From the NCBI RefSeq assembly GCF_014651775.1, contig NZ_BMXN01000001.1:186001-250000 (forward strand): 64,000 nt of DNA. The letters are read 5' to 3'. Every line of letters starts with the position of its first letter. Position 1 is the stretch's first letter. The notes under the pieces were generated by a model. The model did not search any database. It was not told the origin of the DNA and saw only the letters and a list, made by a program, of their open reading frames with translations. This DNA comes from Vreelandella hamiltonii. Its GTDB lineage: Bacteria; Pseudomonadota; Gammaproteobacteria; Pseudomonadales; Halomonadaceae. Both the position numbers and the translations under genes were made by a program. This document shows positions 33,502 to 44,708 of this stretch, one piece after another.

Positions 33502-35260
33502 TGACTGACTCCGTGGCAGGCGTTGAGGGTAAACGAGGCGTCCACTGGCTGCACCAGTGATAAAACTCATCTGCAGGCAGTGGACGAGCATAGTAATACC
33601 CTTGCGCCGCTTCGCAACCTATCGAGCGCAAATAGTCGGCCTGGGCAGCCGTTTCGATGCCCTCGGCGACGACGTCACAGCCCACCGCATGGGCCAGTTG
33701 GGTGATGGTCAAGGCCAGGTGACGATCCACGGCGTCCTTTTCCAGATCCATGACGAAGGCCCGGTCAATTTTCAGCGTCGAGAAAGGCAGGGTCTTCACA
33801 TAAGCGAGGGATGAGTGGCCGGTGCCAAAATCATCGATGGCCACGGCAATATTCACATCCGCCAACTGGGCCAACTGGATACGTGCGTTATCCAGGTCGC
33901 TGAGCAGGCCAGACTCGGTCACTTCGAGCGCAAAAAAGCGTGCCGGAATCCCGTGCCGGGCGAGTCGCGCCAGCAGCGCCTCGGCAAAATCCTTGCGTGC
34001 CAATTGGCGCGCAGCCACGTTGACGGCGATATGGAAGTCATCGTCCAGCAGGCCCTGCTGCCGCCACTGGGCAATATGGCGCATGGCCTCTTCCAGCACC
34101 CATTCGCCAATCGACAGAATATCGCCACTGGCCTCGGCCAGGGGAATGAAATCGCCAGGCGAGACATGCCCCAACTCGGGATGGTGCCAGCGCAACAGCG
34201 CTTCGGCGCCCAGCACCCGCTGGGTGGCCAGCGACAGCTTGGGTTGAAAAGCCAACGACATCTCGCCACGCTGGGTCGCCCCACGAATGGCCTGCTGCAG
34301 GTGCAGGCGGTGGCGCTGCTGGGTTTCCAGCGTTTCGTTGTAGCTTTGAATGCGCAGCGAGCCTGACTGGGGTAGCGCCAGAGCAGCCTTGTGCACCAGC
34401 CGTTCGCTGTCGAACGGGCCCTGCGCCCAACTGATGCCAATGCGCGCATTGAGCGGCAGCAGCAGGTCTCCCACTGCCTGATCCTGATCGAAACAGCTCA
34501 GTAGCCTGGATGCCAGCTGGCGCAGGGCCTTGAGGTCGTTGCTATCGGCAATGACCAGCAGTTCACTGCCGCCCCATACGCCCAGGGTGCAGCGTTCACA
34601 TAGCTGGGCGTGGAGCCGATGGCTGATATGCACCATGAGCTGATCGGCAACGCTGTAGCCGTGCAGGCGTACCACATCGTCGAGATGATCCAGAGCGATG
34701 AACAGCAGGCCAGTGTCGTCGCCTGCCTTGGCGGCTTCCTGCAGCGTCTGGGTCAGTGCTCGCCGATTGGGCAATTGAGTAATGGGGTCGGTGCGCGACT
34801 GGCGGTCCAGCTCTTCGGTGCGTTTGGCCACCATCTGTTCGAGGGTCTCGGCCTGTTTGTCGCGCACCTGATAGCGGTGTTCCACATCCAGCGTGTTGCG
34901 AATGCGCTGGAGCACCTCGTCATGCTTGAAGGGCTTGGTGAGAAAATCACGGACCCCCATGCTCAGCGCTTTATGGCGTGTTTCGTCATCGATCTGGGCG
35001 GTCAGTACGATGACTGGCGGCATCTGAGCCCCGAAGTGCGCCTGCAGCTGTGACATGACCCCATAGCCATCCAGGTAGGGCATCCGAATATCCAGCAGGA
35101 TCAGGTCGGGCAACTGCTGTTGGCACAGGCCCAGCACCTGGCGAGGGTCGCTGATTCCCTGCACGTGGTCGAAACCGTGATCGTCCAGCAGGTCCAGCAG
35201 CAGCTCGACGTTGATGCTGTTGTCGTCGACGATGAGTAAGCGCTTGCTCATCAGGGTCAT
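33491..35260 (-). CDS. Response regulator with degenerate GGDEF and EAL domain
   Basis: A 589-residue protein. A receiver domain (about 6-122; phospho-acceptor Asp in [13 protein letters not shown]) is followed by a GGDEF domain (about 155-300) whose active site reads WGGSEL and is probably inactive. The EAL domain (about 320-570) has [18 protein letters not shown], the late IKIDRAF-like region LKIDRAFV and EGIE, so it is likely an active cyclic-di-GMP phosphodiesterase. The start overlaps the hybrid kinase stop by four bases (ATGA), which makes the kinase the likely phospho-donor. It overlaps hexR at its 3' end. Confidence 0.9.
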   Translation of the reverse strand: MTLMSKRLLIVDDNSINVELLLDLLDDHGFDHVQGISDPRQVLGLCQQQLPDLILLDIRMPYLDGYGVMSQLQAHFGAQMPPVIVLTAQIDDETRHKALSMGVRDFLTKPFKHDEVLQRIRNTLDVEHRYQVRDKQAETLEQMVAKRTEELDRQSRTDPITQLPNRRALTQTLQEAAKAGDDTGLLFIALDHLDDVVRLHGYSVADQLMVHISHRLHAQLCERCTLGVWGGSELLVIADSNDLKALRQLASRLLSCFDQDQAVGDLLLPLNARIGISWAQGPFDSERLVHKAALALPQSGSLRIQSYNETLETQQRHRLHLQQAIRGATQRGEMSLAFQPKLSLATQRVLGAEALLRWHHPELGHVSPGDFIPLAEASGDILSIGEWVLEEAMRHIAQWRQQGLLDDDFHIAVNVAARQLARKDFAEALLARLARHGIPARFFALEVTESGLLSDLDNARIQLAQLADVNIAVAIDDFGTGHSSLAYVKTLPFSTLKIDRAFVMDLEKDAVDRHLALTITQLAHAVGCDVVAEGIETAAQADYLRSIGCEAAQGYYYARPLPADEFYHWCSQWTPRLPSTPATESVNGA

Positions 35261-37878
35261 GTGGCCATCCTTGGAGAGTGGGCGGGGGCGACAGCCAGAT
35301 AGTGGCTCAGGGTCGCGGAGAGCTTGTCGAGGTCGATGGGCTTGGTCAGGTAGTCGGCAAAGCCAGCCTCGAGGCCTCGGGCAATGTCCCGTTCCATGGC
35401 GTTGGCCGACAGGGCAATGACGGGAAGATGCTTGAGTTGCTCATCGTGGCGAATGATCTCCAGCGCTCGATAACCGCTCATGCCTGGCAGGTTGATGTCG
35501 ATCAATACCAGGTCGGGCGGCGAGTAGCGCATGATTTCAAGCCCCAGCTCGGCGCTGGACACGGTTTGCAGCTGGACGTGTGGGTAGTCGTCCACGATAT
35601 CTTCCATGAGCTTCTGGTTGGTGGGGTTATCCTCGATATAGAGCAGGCGGTAGCTGCTCTGTGAGGCAGTGTCTCCCAACGTTGCCGACACCGCCGAGGA
35701 AGGCTCGGCGGTGTTTTTTTCTGCCATGGGCAAGGTAAACCAGAAGGTGGAGCCACGTTCGGGTTGGCTGTCCACACCAATGGCCCCCCCCATTCGCTCC
35801 ACCAGCTCACGGGTAATGGCCAGGCCGATGCCCGTCCCTTCGATGACGCCGTGCTCCTCATCCAGCCGATTGAAGGGTTCGAACAACTCTTCCAAACGTT
35901 CGGCAGGGATGCCTTTGCCAGTATCGGTCACGCTGACGCGCAGCATCGGTGCCTGGGGCACCACCTCCAGGGTGATATTGCCCTGAGGGCGATTGTATTT
36001 GATGGCATTGGAGAGCAGGTTCAGCAGGACCTGTTTGGTGCGGGTGTAATCCGCCTGCACGACCCAGCTCGAGTCGAGGGTCGGGCGCTGAAAGTGAATG
36101 CCTGCGGCTTCGATGCTGGCTTCCAGTGTACTGGCAGCATCTTCCAGCAAGCGATCGAGGGCAATGGTCTCGATGGACAGGCTCATGTGCCCAGATTCGA
36201 TCTTGGCCAGGTCCAGCACCTCATTGATCAGGCTCAGCAGGTGCTGGCCACTCTTCTCGATTTGGCCTACCTGCCGCTGCTGCTTTTCGCTAAGTGGCTC
36301 TCGTCGACCTTTGGCCAGCAACTGGGCAAAGCCGATGATGGCATTCAGTGGCGTGCGCAGCTCATGGCTCATCGAAGAGAGGAAGTCGCTCTTGGCTCGG
36401 TTGGCTTTTTCAGCCTGGTCACGGGCCGTGGCCAGATCCAGAGCGACCTGTTCGCGTTCGGCCATTTGCCGATAAAGATTGATCAGCAGGGCACAGGTAT
36501 CCGTGAAGGGCTGCAGCCAGTTGAGTAGCGACTGGTCCAGCGGTTGTCTGCTGTTGGCGATGGCGAACATGCCAATCAACTGGTCGCCACTGAAAATGGG
36601 CGCACCCAGGTAGTTGTCCAGCCGCGGGTGACCGGGAGGGAAGCCGCCCCGCTTGTTGTGCCCATAGACGTCATCGGTGATGACCGTTTCGCCATGGGCG
36701 TACACCCGCCCAAGCAGCGAGTCCGGATTGGTCAGGGTCATGTCGCCACTGCGCAGCATTTCCATCAGGTGGCGCGACTCGTCGTTCCAGGACAGATCGG
36801 TGATGGCGTGGATCTTCAAGGCACTGGTGGTGTCCGTGGGGAGCACTTCGCCGATCAGGGCGTAGTCACTGTCGGTCAGCTCGCGCAGTGCCTCCATCAG
36901 GAACGTCCACAGCTGCTCGCCGGACATCAGCGCCTGATAGTCGGTGATACCCTGATGCAACACCTTGAGCAGGCTCTGCTCCTTGTGCATGCGCTTGGTG
37001 GCGGCATGCACATCCGTCAAGTTGGTCAGGATGCCCAGGAACTCGACGATTTCCCCCTTTTCATCGGCAATGGCATTGACCGCGAGATGCACCGGTACGG
37101 TGTGGCCCTGCTGGTGCAGTGCGTCGACTTCCCGGCCACGGCCAATCACCCTGGGGTCGCCTCCGGCCAGAAAGTGGGCCAGGAAACCGTCATGTTGGTC
37201 ACGGATGGACGCGGGTGTCAGCATGGAAACGTTGCGCCCTACCACTTCATGATGGGCATAGCCCAGCATGCTGAGCGCATAGGGGTTGATGCTCAGCACC
37301 TTGCCTGTGCGGTCGATTCGGACGATGCCCGTGGCGCTACCATTGAACAGTGTCTGGTAGCGCAGATTCGTCTGGGAGAGGTGGTAGCGCATCTGATGCT
37401 GACGCAGCAGCTCATCGACCTGGCCTGCCAGCTGTTCGAGTAGCCGGCGGTCACGGTCGGAAAATGGGCGTGGCTCGGGGCCGATCAGGCACAGCGTGCC
37501 CACGACCATCCCTTGAGCAGGCCGGAGAGGGTGGCCCGCATAAAAGCGTATGTGGGGAGCCCCGGTGACCAGCGGATTATCGAAAAAGCGTTCGTCCTCG
37601 TGAGTATCTTCCACCACCAACGGTGCATCGGCCGCCACGGCGTGGGCGCAGAACGACACTTCACGGTTGGTTTCACAGGCATCGACCCCTTGACGCGCCT
37701 TGAACCACTGCCGGTCACGGTCCACCAGCGACACCAGCGACGTGGGTACGTCGAACAGCTCGCAGGCCAGCTGCGTGAGGCGTGCAAAGCCTTCGTCGTC
37801 TGCAGTGTCGAGAACGTGTAACCCATGCAGGGCAGCCAGGCGCTGAGATTCATTGTCTGGTAAGTCGGCCGAGTGCAT
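35257..37878 (-). CDS. Hybrid sensor histidine kinase (GAF-PAS-GAF-HK-REC)
   Basis: An 873-residue soluble kinase: GAF (about 10-160), PAS (about 175-290), GAF (about 305-475), HisKA with [13 protein letters not shown] (phospho-His near 507), an HATPase with N-, G1- and G2-like boxes ([27 protein letters not shown]), and a C-terminal receiver (phospho-Asp in [10 protein letters not shown]). The first 300 residues resemble those of the cyclase encoded at 18663-20597. ATG at 37878 follows AGGAA; a longer reading needs TTG. It is co-translated with the EAL response regulator, so its output is probably cyclic-di-GMP breakdown. Confidence 0.92.
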   Translation of the reverse strand: MHSADLPDNESQRLAALHGLHVLDTADDEGFARLTQLACELFDVPTSLVSLVDRDRQWFKARQGVDACETNREVSFCAHAVAADAPLVVEDTHEDERFFDNPLVTGAPHIRFYAGHPLRPAQGMVVGTLCLIGPEPRPFSDRDRRLLEQLAGQVDELLRQHQMRYHLSQTNLRYQTLFNGSATGIVRIDRTGKVLSINPYALSMLGYAHHEVVGRNVSMLTPASIRDQHDGFLAHFLAGGDPRVIGRGREVDALHQQGHTVPVHLAVNAIADEKGEIVEFLGILTNLTDVHAATKRMHKEQSLLKVLHQGITDYQALMSGEQLWTFLMEALRELTDSDYALIGEVLPTDTTSALKIHAITDLSWNDESRHLMEMLRSGDMTLTNPDSLLGRVYAHGETVITDDVYGHNKRGGFPPGHPRLDNYLGAPIFSGDQLIGMFAIANSRQPLDQSLLNWLQPFTDTCALLINLYRQMAEREQVALDLATARDQAEKANRAKSDFLSSMSHELRTPLNAIIGFAQLLAKGRREPLSEKQQRQVGQIEKSGQHLLSLINEVLDLAKIESGHMSLSIETIALDRLLEDAASTLEASIEAAGIHFQRPTLDSSWVVQADYTRTKQVLLNLLSNAIKYNRPQGNITLEVVPQAPMLRVSVTDTGKGIPAERLEELFEPFNRLDEEHGVIEGTGIGLAITRELVERMGGAIGVDSQPERGSTFWFTLPMAEKNTAEPSSAVSATLGDTASQSSYRLLYIEDNPTNQKLMEDIVDDYPHVQLQTVSSAELGLEIMRYSPPDLVLIDINLPGMSGYRALEIIRHDEQLKHLPVIALSANAMERDIARGLEAGFADYLTKPIDLDKLSATLSHYLAVAPAHSPRMAT

Positions 37879-37950
37879 GGCATTTCCTGAGTGTGTGAGC
37901 GTATGCAATCAAAGCATATTAGATAAATATCGGGCGTTGGCCTGTAATCT

Positions 37951-39306
37951 TTAGCCGAGCCTGAGCAATTTCAGCAGCCAGCGGCGATAAGGAGGTCGCA
38001 GCCAGCGGCTGTTGGCACGTTTGGCTTGATAAAACATTCCCCGCATATGGCTGAAACGCTCGAAGCCGTGGCGGCCATGATAAGCCCCCATGCCGCTTTC
38101 ACCGACCCCCCCGAAGGGAAGCGAAGGCACGGCGTGGTGCAGCAATGTTTCGTTGAACACCAACGCGCCCGAGCGAGTGCCCTCACGTAGTAGCTGCTGC
38201 AATCCTTGGTCATGGGTAAAAGCATAGAGCACCAGCGGCGCTGGGCGAGCGTTGATGAAGCGCAGCGCGTCCTTATGGTGCTGTACGCTGATGATCGGCA
38301 AGGCACGGCCAAAGATCTCCTCTTGCATCAGAGGAAGCCCCTGATGGGGGTCGATCACCAGCGCGGGAGCATGCGAGCCGTGATCGATCACGCGGCAGCC
38401 TTGATCACGCGCCTGCTCGATCAGGCGCTCACTGCGTGTGGCGAAGTGTTCACTGACATGGCCGGTGGCTTCCTTGGCGGTGGGGCGCTGCTGGCGTATG
38501 GCCCGCTCCAGTGCCTTGATCAGCGCTTCCAGGCGGCTGGCCTCTACAAGAACATAATCGGGAGCCAGGCAGGTTTGACCGTTGTTGAATCCTTTGCCGA
38601 ACACGATGGCCTCGGCAGCGCTCTCCATATCCGCGTCGCAGGCGACCAGCGCAGGCGACTTGCCGCCCAGCTCCAGCGTCACTGGGGTCAAGTTGGTCGC
38701 AGCGGCGGCTGCGATCAGGCGGCCCACGCGGTTCGAGCCGGTAAAGACCAGGTGGTCGAACGGCAGTGCGCTGAAGGCGGCGGCCACGTCCTCGCCTCCC
38801 TCGATCACAACGAACTCGTCATCGGTAAAGTATTGCGGCACCAGCTTGGCCAGCAGCGCGCTGGTATGCGGCGCCTGCTCGCTGGGTTTGAGGAGCACGG
38901 TATTACCCGCAGCCAGCGCATCCACGGTGGGCATCAGCGCCAGGCACCAGGGGTAGTTCCAGGCGGACATGACACCCACCACGCCCAGCGGCTGGGGCGA
39001 GATGCGTGCACGGGCTGGCCACAGCCGCCAAGGCATGGTGGCGGCTTGCGGGCGCATCCAGTGCCACAAGTGCAGGCGGGCGTGGCGAATGGCATGCAGC
39101 ACCGAGCTGATCTCGGCCAGGCGAATTTCCACTTCACTGCGCTGACCAAAATCCGCTTGAATCGCCTGGATGATCGCCCGTTGATGGCGCCGTGTCATGA
39201 GTGCCAAGCGTGCCAGACGCTCACGCCGAATGGCGAGGGTCGGGTAGGGCGCAGTGGCGGCGGTTTCCCGCTGCGCGGTCAGTAGGGTCTTGAGATCACG
39301 CTTCAT
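37951..39306 (-). CDS. Coniferyl-aldehyde-dehydrogenase-like enzyme
   Basis: A 451-residue class-3-like aldehyde dehydrogenase. It has MSAWNYPWCLALMP, VFTGSNRVGRLIA, the catalytic Glu in TLELGGKSPAL and the catalytic Cys in NNGQTCLAPDYV, and LPFGGVGESGMGAYHG. The C-terminus ends in basic and hydrophobic residues (RWLRPPYRRWLLKLLRL) that could associate with a membrane. ATG at 39306 follows AAGGAG. The closest named relatives oxidise coniferyl or long-chain aldehydes; the substrate here is unknown. No obvious operon partner. Confidence 0.85.
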   Translation of the reverse strand: MKRDLKTLLTAQRETAATAPYPTLAIRRERLARLALMTRRHQRAIIQAIQADFGQRSEVEIRLAEISSVLHAIRHARLHLWHWMRPQAATMPWRLWPARARISPQPLGVVGVMSAWNYPWCLALMPTVDALAAGNTVLLKPSEQAPHTSALLAKLVPQYFTDDEFVVIEGGEDVAAAFSALPFDHLVFTGSNRVGRLIAAAAATNLTPVTLELGGKSPALVACDADMESAAEAIVFGKGFNNGQTCLAPDYVLVEASRLEALIKALERAIRQQRPTAKEATGHVSEHFATRSERLIEQARDQGCRVIDHGSHAPALVIDPHQGLPLMQEEIFGRALPIISVQHHKDALRFINARPAPLVLYAFTHDQGLQQLLREGTRSGALVFNETLLHHAVPSLPFGGVGESGMGAYHGRHGFERFSHMRGMFYQAKRANSRWLRPPYRRWLLKLLRLG

Positions 39307-39450
39307 GGCCACTCCTTGGAATCGTTCGACATTGACCATACTGGCAGGTTATAGAGGGGGAAACCCTCGACGCCAGACATTGACAATTGTTCACATCGTT
39401 AATGGTAAAGTAAGCCATCCACGGCGTCTGCCCGTGCCCTGGGAGTTGTC

Positions 39451-40623
39451 ATGCCTTCTCTGTCGTTGACCATTCTACCTGCCATCGAGGCCGTTTCGGC
39501 AAGCCAGTGGGATGCATTGGCTGCGCCGGGTCAGCCGTTCATGCGTCATGCGTTTCTCCAGGCGCTGGAGCAAAGCGGCTCGGTCAGTGCTGCCACGGGG
39601 TGGCAGCCCAGTCATCTGTGCGTCTGGCAAGGGCAGCAGCTCGTCGGGGCGCTGCCGCTGTATCGCAAATACCACTCCTACGGTGAGTACGTGTTCGACT
39701 GGGGCTGGGCCGACGCGCTGGAACGGGCAGGAGGGCAGTATTACCCCAAGGCGCTGAGTGCGGTGCCGTTCACCCCCGTACCTGGGCCACGCACTCTGAT
39801 CGCCGTGGAGGCACCTGCTGCTGAGGTATACGCCTGTCTGGCCCAGGGCATCGAGCAGCTGTGTGAAGCCCGGGAGCTCTCCAGTTGGCATCTGCTGTTT
39901 GCCCATGAGCAGGAGGTGGGCGCCTGGCAACGCCAGTGGCCGCAGCTCATCACTCGTGAAGGCGTACAGTTTCAGTGGCATGACCAGGGGTTTGGGGATT
40001 TCGAAGGCTTTCTGGCCTCGCTGGCATCCAAGCGCCGCAAGATGATCAAACGTGAGCGCCGATTGGTGGCCGAACAGGGGATTACCCTGACGCGTTTGGT
40101 GGGCAGTGAGATCAGTGACGCAGACATGGCGCACTTCTACCGCTGCTACACCATTACCTACCATGAGCGTGGTCGCCCACCGTATTTGAATCACGCCTTT
40201 TTCGAGCGCCTGCGTCATACCATGACCGAGTCGCTGGTGCTGATCCAGGCCCGGTTGGAAGACCGCCCGGTGGCAGCGGCGCTCTGTTTTCAGGATGCCA
40301 CGACCCTCTATGGCCGTTACTGGGGAAGCGAAGTGGTCGCAGACTGCCTGCACTTCGAAGCTTGCTACTATCAAGGCATTGAATACTGCCTGGAAGCCGG
40401 GTTGACGCTGTTCGACCCCGGCACGCAGGGAGAGCACAAACTGGTGCGTGGCTTTGCCCCGCAGCGCGTGCGTTCGCTGCACTACATCGTTCACCCCGGG
40501 TTGGCTGCCGGAGTAGGGCAGTTTTGCCAGCAGGAAGCCGAGCATGTTCAGGCGTATCGGCAGGCGGCCAGCCAGTCTTTACCCTATAAGTCGCCTCTGG
40601 CGTCGCAGGACCCTGCGGCTTGA
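39451..40623 (+). CDS. GNAT-fold / FemAB-like protein (DUF482 family)
   Basis: A 390-residue protein of the COG3146 type. An N-terminal FMRHAFLQALEQSGSV region, a GEYVFDWGWADALERAG centre, FLASLASKRRKMIKRERR (about 190-207) and FDPGTQGEHKLVRGF near 328-342 are shared by this widespread, uncharacterised family. Its fold resembles peptidoglycan-peptide aminoacyltransferases and N-acyltransferases. It is cytosolic, with no membrane segment. It precedes ftsB by 44 bases on the same strand. Activity is unknown. Confidence 0.8.
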   Translation: MPSLSLTILPAIEAVSASQWDALAAPGQPFMRHAFLQALEQSGSVSAATGWQPSHLCVWQGQQLVGALPLYRKYHSYGEYVFDWGWADALERAGGQYYPKALSAVPFTPVPGPRTLIAVEAPAAEVYACLAQGIEQLCEARELSSWHLLFAHEQEVGAWQRQWPQLITREGVQFQWHDQGFGDFEGFLASLASKRRKMIKRERRLVAEQGITLTRLVGSEISDADMAHFYRCYTITYHERGRPPYLNHAFFERLRHTMTESLVLIQARLEDRPVAAALCFQDATTLYGRYWGSEVVADCLHFEACYYQGIEYCLEAGLTLFDPGTQGEHKLVRGFAPQRVRSLHYIVHPGLAAGVGQFCQQEAEHVQAYRQAASQSLPYKSPLASQDPAA

Positions 40624-40667
40624 TGGCATAATGCGCGCCGCTCTGGCTTTTATACAGGAACACTCTC

Positions 40668-41033
40668 ATGCACAGATGGCTCTTGGTGATACTGCTGGCA
40701 GTGCTTGGCCTGATGCAGTATCAACTGTGGCTGGGCAACGGCGGCTGGCGCGACCTTCAGCGGGTCGAAGAGCGTGTGGCTGAACAGGAGGCGGCCAATC
40801 AGCCCCTGCGCGAGCGTAACGCCCGACTGGCGGCCGAGGTCACGGATTTGAAAACCGGGCTGGCCGCCATCGAAGAGCGTGCACGCAGCGATATGGGCAT
40901 GGTGCGTTCCGACGAGCAATTTTTCTGGGTGCCTGGTGTCGCCATCGAAAACGAGCTGCTGGGGATTCATGCGGGGTTGATCGCCCAGCCTGGGGTCATT
41001 CCACCGCGTGAGCGCGAAGGCGGTGAGCCATGA
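40668..41033 (+). CDS. ftsB: Cell division protein FtsB
   Basis: A 121-residue bitopic protein. One membrane segment (about 4-20) is followed by a coiled coil (about 28-70) and a periplasmic tail containing the FWVPG-like end of the FtsL-interacting region. It forms the FtsQ-FtsL-FtsB complex that activates septal wall synthesis. The stop overlaps the ispD start, the usual gammaproteobacterial ftsB-ispD-ispF arrangement. Confidence 0.93.
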   Translation: MHRWLLVILLAVLGLMQYQLWLGNGGWRDLQRVEERVAEQEAANQPLRERNARLAAEVTDLKTGLAAIEERARSDMGMVRSDEQFFWVPGVAIENELLGIHAGLIAQPGVIPPREREGGEP

Positions 41034-41755
41034 GTGAAACGCTCTGGCTGGTGGTGCCTGCCGCAGGGCAGGGCAAGCGCATGGGGGCTGATCGGCCCAA
41101 GCAGTATTTGTCGCTCGATGGGCAGCCGATCCTGGCCCATACCCTGGCCAGGCTAGCCCAGGCTTTTCCCGAGGCCCATCTGGTGCTTTGCCTCGATCGC
41201 GACGACGGCTGGTTCGACCCGCATAGCGTACCGTTCAAGCGCTGGCAGCGGGTCGATGGCGGCCAGGAGCGCATGCATAGTGTGCTCAACGCGCTGCGTG
41301 CCATTCCCGCTCGTGCGGATGACATCGTCATGGTGCATGACGTGGCGCGCCCCTGTATCACCCAGCAGGACTTGCTGGCGCTGCATGCGGCCATCCAGAG
41401 CCACTCGGCCGGTGCGCTGTTGGCCATGCCGGTGGCCGACACCATGAAGCGTGACCGAGGTGATCAGTGCAGCCTGCGCACCGAACCCCGCGACGGGCTG
41501 TGGCATGCGCTGACTCCGCAAGGCTTTCGTTATGCGCTGCTGGTGCGCGCCCTGGAGCAGGCTGTACAGCACGGTACGCTGGTCACCGACGAAGCCTCTG
41601 CCGTCGAAGCATTGGGAGAGGCCCCGCGGCTGGTCAACGGTCGTCGCGACAACCTGAAAGTGACCCACCCCGGCGATCTGGCGCTGGCGGGCGCCATCTT
41701 ACACACTCAACAAGCCGCCGCGTCGATGGCGGATAACGGCAACAGGAGCGCCTAA
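41030..41755 (+). CDS. ispD: MEP cytidylyltransferase IspD
   Basis: A 241-residue enzyme that activates 2-C-methyl-D-erythritol 4-phosphate with CTP in isoprenoid synthesis. The nucleotide-binding [18 protein letters not shown] is at about 10-27, followed by [22 protein letters not shown] and the later [11 protein letters not shown]. It overlaps ftsB by four bases and ispF by one base (TAATG), so all three are coupled. Confidence 0.97.
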   Translation: MSETLWLVVPAAGQGKRMGADRPKQYLSLDGQPILAHTLARLAQAFPEAHLVLCLDRDDGWFDPHSVPFKRWQRVDGGQERMHSVLNALRAIPARADDIVMVHDVARPCITQQDLLALHAAIQSHSAGALLAMPVADTMKRDRGDQCSLRTEPRDGLWHALTPQGFRYALLVRALEQAVQHGTLVTDEASAVEALGEAPRLVNGRRDNLKVTHPGDLALAGAILHTQQAAASMADNGNRSA

Positions 41756-42243
41756 TGCGAATTGGCCATGGATTTGACGTGCATCGCTTTGGACCCGGCG
41801 ACCATCTCATGATTGGAGGCGTCGCGCTGCCCTTCGAGCAGGGGTTCGTGGCGCACTCCGATGGTGATGTGCTGCTGCATGCCATCAGCGATGCGCTGCT
41901 GGGTGCCTGCGCGCTGGGCGATATCGGCCATCATTTCCCGGATACCGACCCCGCCTGGAAAGGCGCCGATAGCCGTGGCTTGCTGCGTCACGTCATGTCG
42001 CTGGTGCGCCATGCCGGCTACGAGGTGGGCAATCTAGATGCCACTTTGATGGCGCAGGCCCCTAAAATGGCGCCTCATATCCAGGCCATGCGAACCGTCA
42101 TTGCCCAGGATCTGGAAATCGCCCTGGGCCAGGTGAACGTCAAGGCCACCACCACCGAACGGCTGGGCTTTACCGGCCGGGGTGAAGGTATCGCCGCCGA
42201 GGCAGTAGTGCTGCTGACCCCGCGAGCGTCAGCGGATGCTTGA
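41755..42243 (+). CDS. ispF: MECDP synthase IspF
   Basis: A 162-residue trimeric zinc enzyme that cyclises CDP-ME 2-phosphate in the MEP pathway. The metal ligands are in GFDVHRF and [14 protein letters not shown], and the active-site Thr is in [21 protein letters not shown]. The 3' end overlaps truD by eight bases. Confidence 0.97.
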   Translation: MRIGHGFDVHRFGPGDHLMIGGVALPFEQGFVAHSDGDVLLHAISDALLGACALGDIGHHFPDTDPAWKGADSRGLLRHVMSLVRHAGYEVGNLDATLMAQAPKMAPHIQAMRTVIAQDLEIALGQVNVKATTTERLGFTGRGEGIAAEAVVLLTPRASADA

Positions 42244-43276
42244 ACTTCCTGATTGGCAGCGCAGCCTGACGGCCGATTTCGGCCCGCCCGCCCCAGGCCA
42301 CTACCGCACCGCGCCGGAAGATTTTCGGGTCGACGAGCAGCTCGACTTCATCCCCGAAGGGCAGGGCGAGCATCTCTGGCTGCGGGTGGAGAAGCGCAAC
42401 CTGACCACGCTGGAGGTGGTCAGACAGCTCAGCCGACTATGCAGCGTGGGACAGCGCGACATCGGCTACTCAGGAATGAAAGACCGGGTCGCCGTCACGC
42501 GGCAGTGGCTCAGCGTACATCTGCCGGGGCGCCAAGCGCCTGAAGGGCTGGCAGGTACCCTGGCCGAGCTGGGCATTCAGGTGCTGGAGCAGGCGCGCCA
42601 CCCGCGCAAGCTGAAGCGCGGCGTGCACCGCACCAACCATTTTCAACTGCGGCTCAGTGGCGACGCCGTGCAGCGGGAAGACTTTACCCCGCGCTGGGAA
42701 GCACTGTGCCGTCACGGCGTCCCCAACTATTTTGGCCATCAGCGCTTTGGCGCGGGTGCCCGCAACTTGCAGCGAGCCCAGGCGGTGCTGGCCAAGGGCT
42801 GGCGCAAACGCGATGACCGCCAGGGCATGATGCTCTCCACCGCCCGCAGCTTTCTGTTCAACGAATTGCTCAGCGTGCGCTTGCAGGAGGGCAGTTGGTG
42901 CTGCCCGTTGGCAGGCGACACGCTGATGCTGGAAGGCACCCAGAGCGTGTTTGCCGTCGATTCAGTGGATAAGGCGCTGATCGAGCGGGCCGCCGCGATG
43001 GACCTTCACCCCACCGGGGTGTTGTGGGGCGTTGGTGAATTGGCGCAGGGGGCGGCGGCGAAGTATGAAACTCTGCTTCGACAGCGGCATCCAGCGCTGT
43101 GTGAAGGGCTTGAAAAAAGTGGCGTCAAGCGAGCCCAGCGGGCCCTGCGCGCCTGCCTGATATCACCCAGCATCACCCATGAAGACAACGCTGTGCTACT
43201 CTCGTTTGCCCTGCCGCGAGGCAGCTTTGCCACGGCGGTGATCGGCGAGTTGATCGACCACCCCGACACCGCCTGA
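42236..43276 (+). CDS. truD: tRNA pseudouridine(13) synthase TruD
   Basis: A 346-residue enzyme that makes pseudouridine 13 in tRNA-Glu. The catalytic Asp is in [15 protein letters not shown] (about D83), and the TruD signature [12 protein letters not shown] is near 160-171. The [15 protein letters not shown] element matches the family. It starts inside ispF, and surE follows after 21 bases, the order found in many relatives. Confidence 0.96.
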   Translation: MLELPDWQRSLTADFGPPAPGHYRTAPEDFRVDEQLDFIPEGQGEHLWLRVEKRNLTTLEVVRQLSRLCSVGQRDIGYSGMKDRVAVTRQWLSVHLPGRQAPEGLAGTLAELGIQVLEQARHPRKLKRGVHRTNHFQLRLSGDAVQREDFTPRWEALCRHGVPNYFGHQRFGAGARNLQRAQAVLAKGWRKRDDRQGMMLSTARSFLFNELLSVRLQEGSWCCPLAGDTLMLEGTQSVFAVDSVDKALIERAAAMDLHPTGVLWGVGELAQGAAAKYETLLRQRHPALCEGLEKSGVKRAQRALRACLISPSITHEDNAVLLSFALPRGSFATAVIGELIDHPDTA

Positions 43277-43297
43277 TGCACGTGTAAGGAGACCGAC

Positions 43298-44044
43298 ATG
43301 CGGCGACTGCTGCTTTCCAATGACGATGGCGTTCACGCCCCCGGCCTGAAGGCGCTGCATGATGCGCTCACGGCCCATGCGCACCTGCGCGTGGTTGCCC
43401 CTGACCGCGATCGTAGCGGGGCCAGCAATTCGCTGACACTGTCTCGGCCGCTGTCGCTGACCGCACTGGACAGCGGTTTCTATAGCGTCGATGGCACCCC
43501 GGCCGACTGCGTCTATCTGGGCGTGAACGGGCTGTGGGACGAACGGCCAGACCTGGTCATCTCCGGCATCAATCATGGCAGCAACCTGGGCGATGACGTG
43601 CTCTACTCCGGGACGGTAGCCGCCGCCATGGAGGGCCGTAACCTGGGCATGACGGCCATCGCCATGTCGCTGTGCGGCACCCAGCACTTCGCTACGGCCG
43701 CGCACGTGGCGGCCAGTCTGGTGGGGGCCGCCGACCGCCTTTCGTTGCCGCCGCGTACGCTGCTCAACGTCAATGTACCTGATCTGCCCTGGGAAGCCAT
43801 CAAAGGCTTCAAGGTGACCCGCTTGGGGTATCGGGGTCCTGCCGAGAAGCCCGTTCCGGTACAAGACCCCCGTGGTCGCACGCGCTACTGGATTGCCCCC
43901 GTGGCGGCCAACGCCGATGATGGCGAGGATACCGATTTTGCGGCGGTCGAGGCGGGCTATGTCTCGATCACCCCGTTGCAAACTGACCTGACGCGCCATC
44001 CGGCGCGCCGCGATGTACAGGACTGGTTGGATGCCTTTGCCTGA
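43298..44044 (+). CDS. surE: 5'/3'-nucleotidase SurE
   Basis: A 248-residue survival protein with nucleotidase and exopolyphosphatase activity. The metal site is in [14 protein letters not shown] (D9, D10), followed by [26 protein letters not shown] and [25 protein letters not shown] lies behind AAGGAG. It belongs to the stationary-phase surE-pcm-nlpD-rpoS block. Confidence 0.97.
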   Translation: MRRLLLSNDDGVHAPGLKALHDALTAHAHLRVVAPDRDRSGASNSLTLSRPLSLTALDSGFYSVDGTPADCVYLGVNGLWDERPDLVISGINHGSNLGDDVLYSGTVAAAMEGRNLGMTAIAMSLCGTQHFATAAHVAASLVGAADRLSLPPRTLLNVNVPDLPWEAIKGFKVTRLGYRGPAEKPVPVQDPRGRTRYWIAPVAANADDGEDTDFAAVEAGYVSITPLQTDLTRHPARRDVQDWLDAFA

Positions 44045-44075
44045 TCTATCCCCCGGCGAGTTGAGAGGTCGTGGC

Positions 44076-44708
44076 ATGACTTCTCAGCGCACCCGAGATC
44101 GCATGATCGAACGCCTGCAGCAGCAGGGTGTGCATGATGCGCGGGTGCTGGAGGTGATGGCCCGTGAGCCACGTCATTTGTTCGTGGACGAAGCGCTGGC
44201 ACACCGCGCCTATGAAGACACCGCACTGCCGATTGGTTTTGGGCAGACCCTGTCGCAACCCTTGACTGTGGCGCGCATGACCGAGCTGGTCTTGAAGGCA
44301 TCGCCTCGGCGTGTTCTGGAAGTCGGGACGGGCTCCGGCTATCAAACGTTGATTCTGTCTCGCCTGGTCGACACCCTTTACTCCGTCGAGCGCATCCACG
44401 CGCTGCACGAGCGTGCCGCCGAACGACTATGGCGGCTGGATGCCCCGGCGACGCTGGCCGTGGCCGATGGGGGCGAAGGGTGGCCGGAAGCCGCCCCTTT
44501 CGATGTGATTTTGCTCACTGCCTGTGCGCAAACGCTGCCTCAGGTACTGCTCGAGCAGTTGACGCCAGAAGGCGTATTGATTGCGCCGCTGGAAGAGTCC
44601 GACGGCAGCCAGTGGCTGACTCAGGTCAAGCGCATTGGCTGTGCATTTGAAAAGCGCCGGCTCGAACCCGTGCGCTTTGTTCCCCTGTTGCAAGGAGTCG
44701 TGGATTGA
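44076..44708 (+). CDS. pcm: Protein-L-isoaspartate O-methyltransferase
   Basis: A 210-residue SAM-dependent repair enzyme. SAM-binding motif I is VLEVGTGSGYQT, preceded by the PCMT signature PIGFGQTLSQPLTVARM. It methylates isoaspartyl residues to allow repair of aged proteins. ATG at 44076 follows GAGAGG and gives the usual length; an in-frame ATG at 44031 would overlap surE and has no ribosome site. It overlaps the next gene's TTG start. Confidence 0.95.
   Translation: MTSQRTRDRMIERLQQQGVHDARVLEVMAREPRHLFVDEALAHRAYEDTALPIGFGQTLSQPLTVARMTELVLKASPRRVLEVGTGSGYQTLILSRLVDTLYSVERIHALHERAAERLWRLDAPATLAVADGGEGWPEAAPFDVILLTACAQTLPQVLLEQLTPEGVLIAPLEESDGSQWLTQVKRIGCAFEKRRLEPVRFVPLLQGVVD

Noticed and set aside
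33491..35260. Active diguanylate cyclase in the REC-GGDEF-EAL protein
   Set aside because: The signature reads WGGSEL instead of GG(D/E)EF, so cyclase activity is unlikely.
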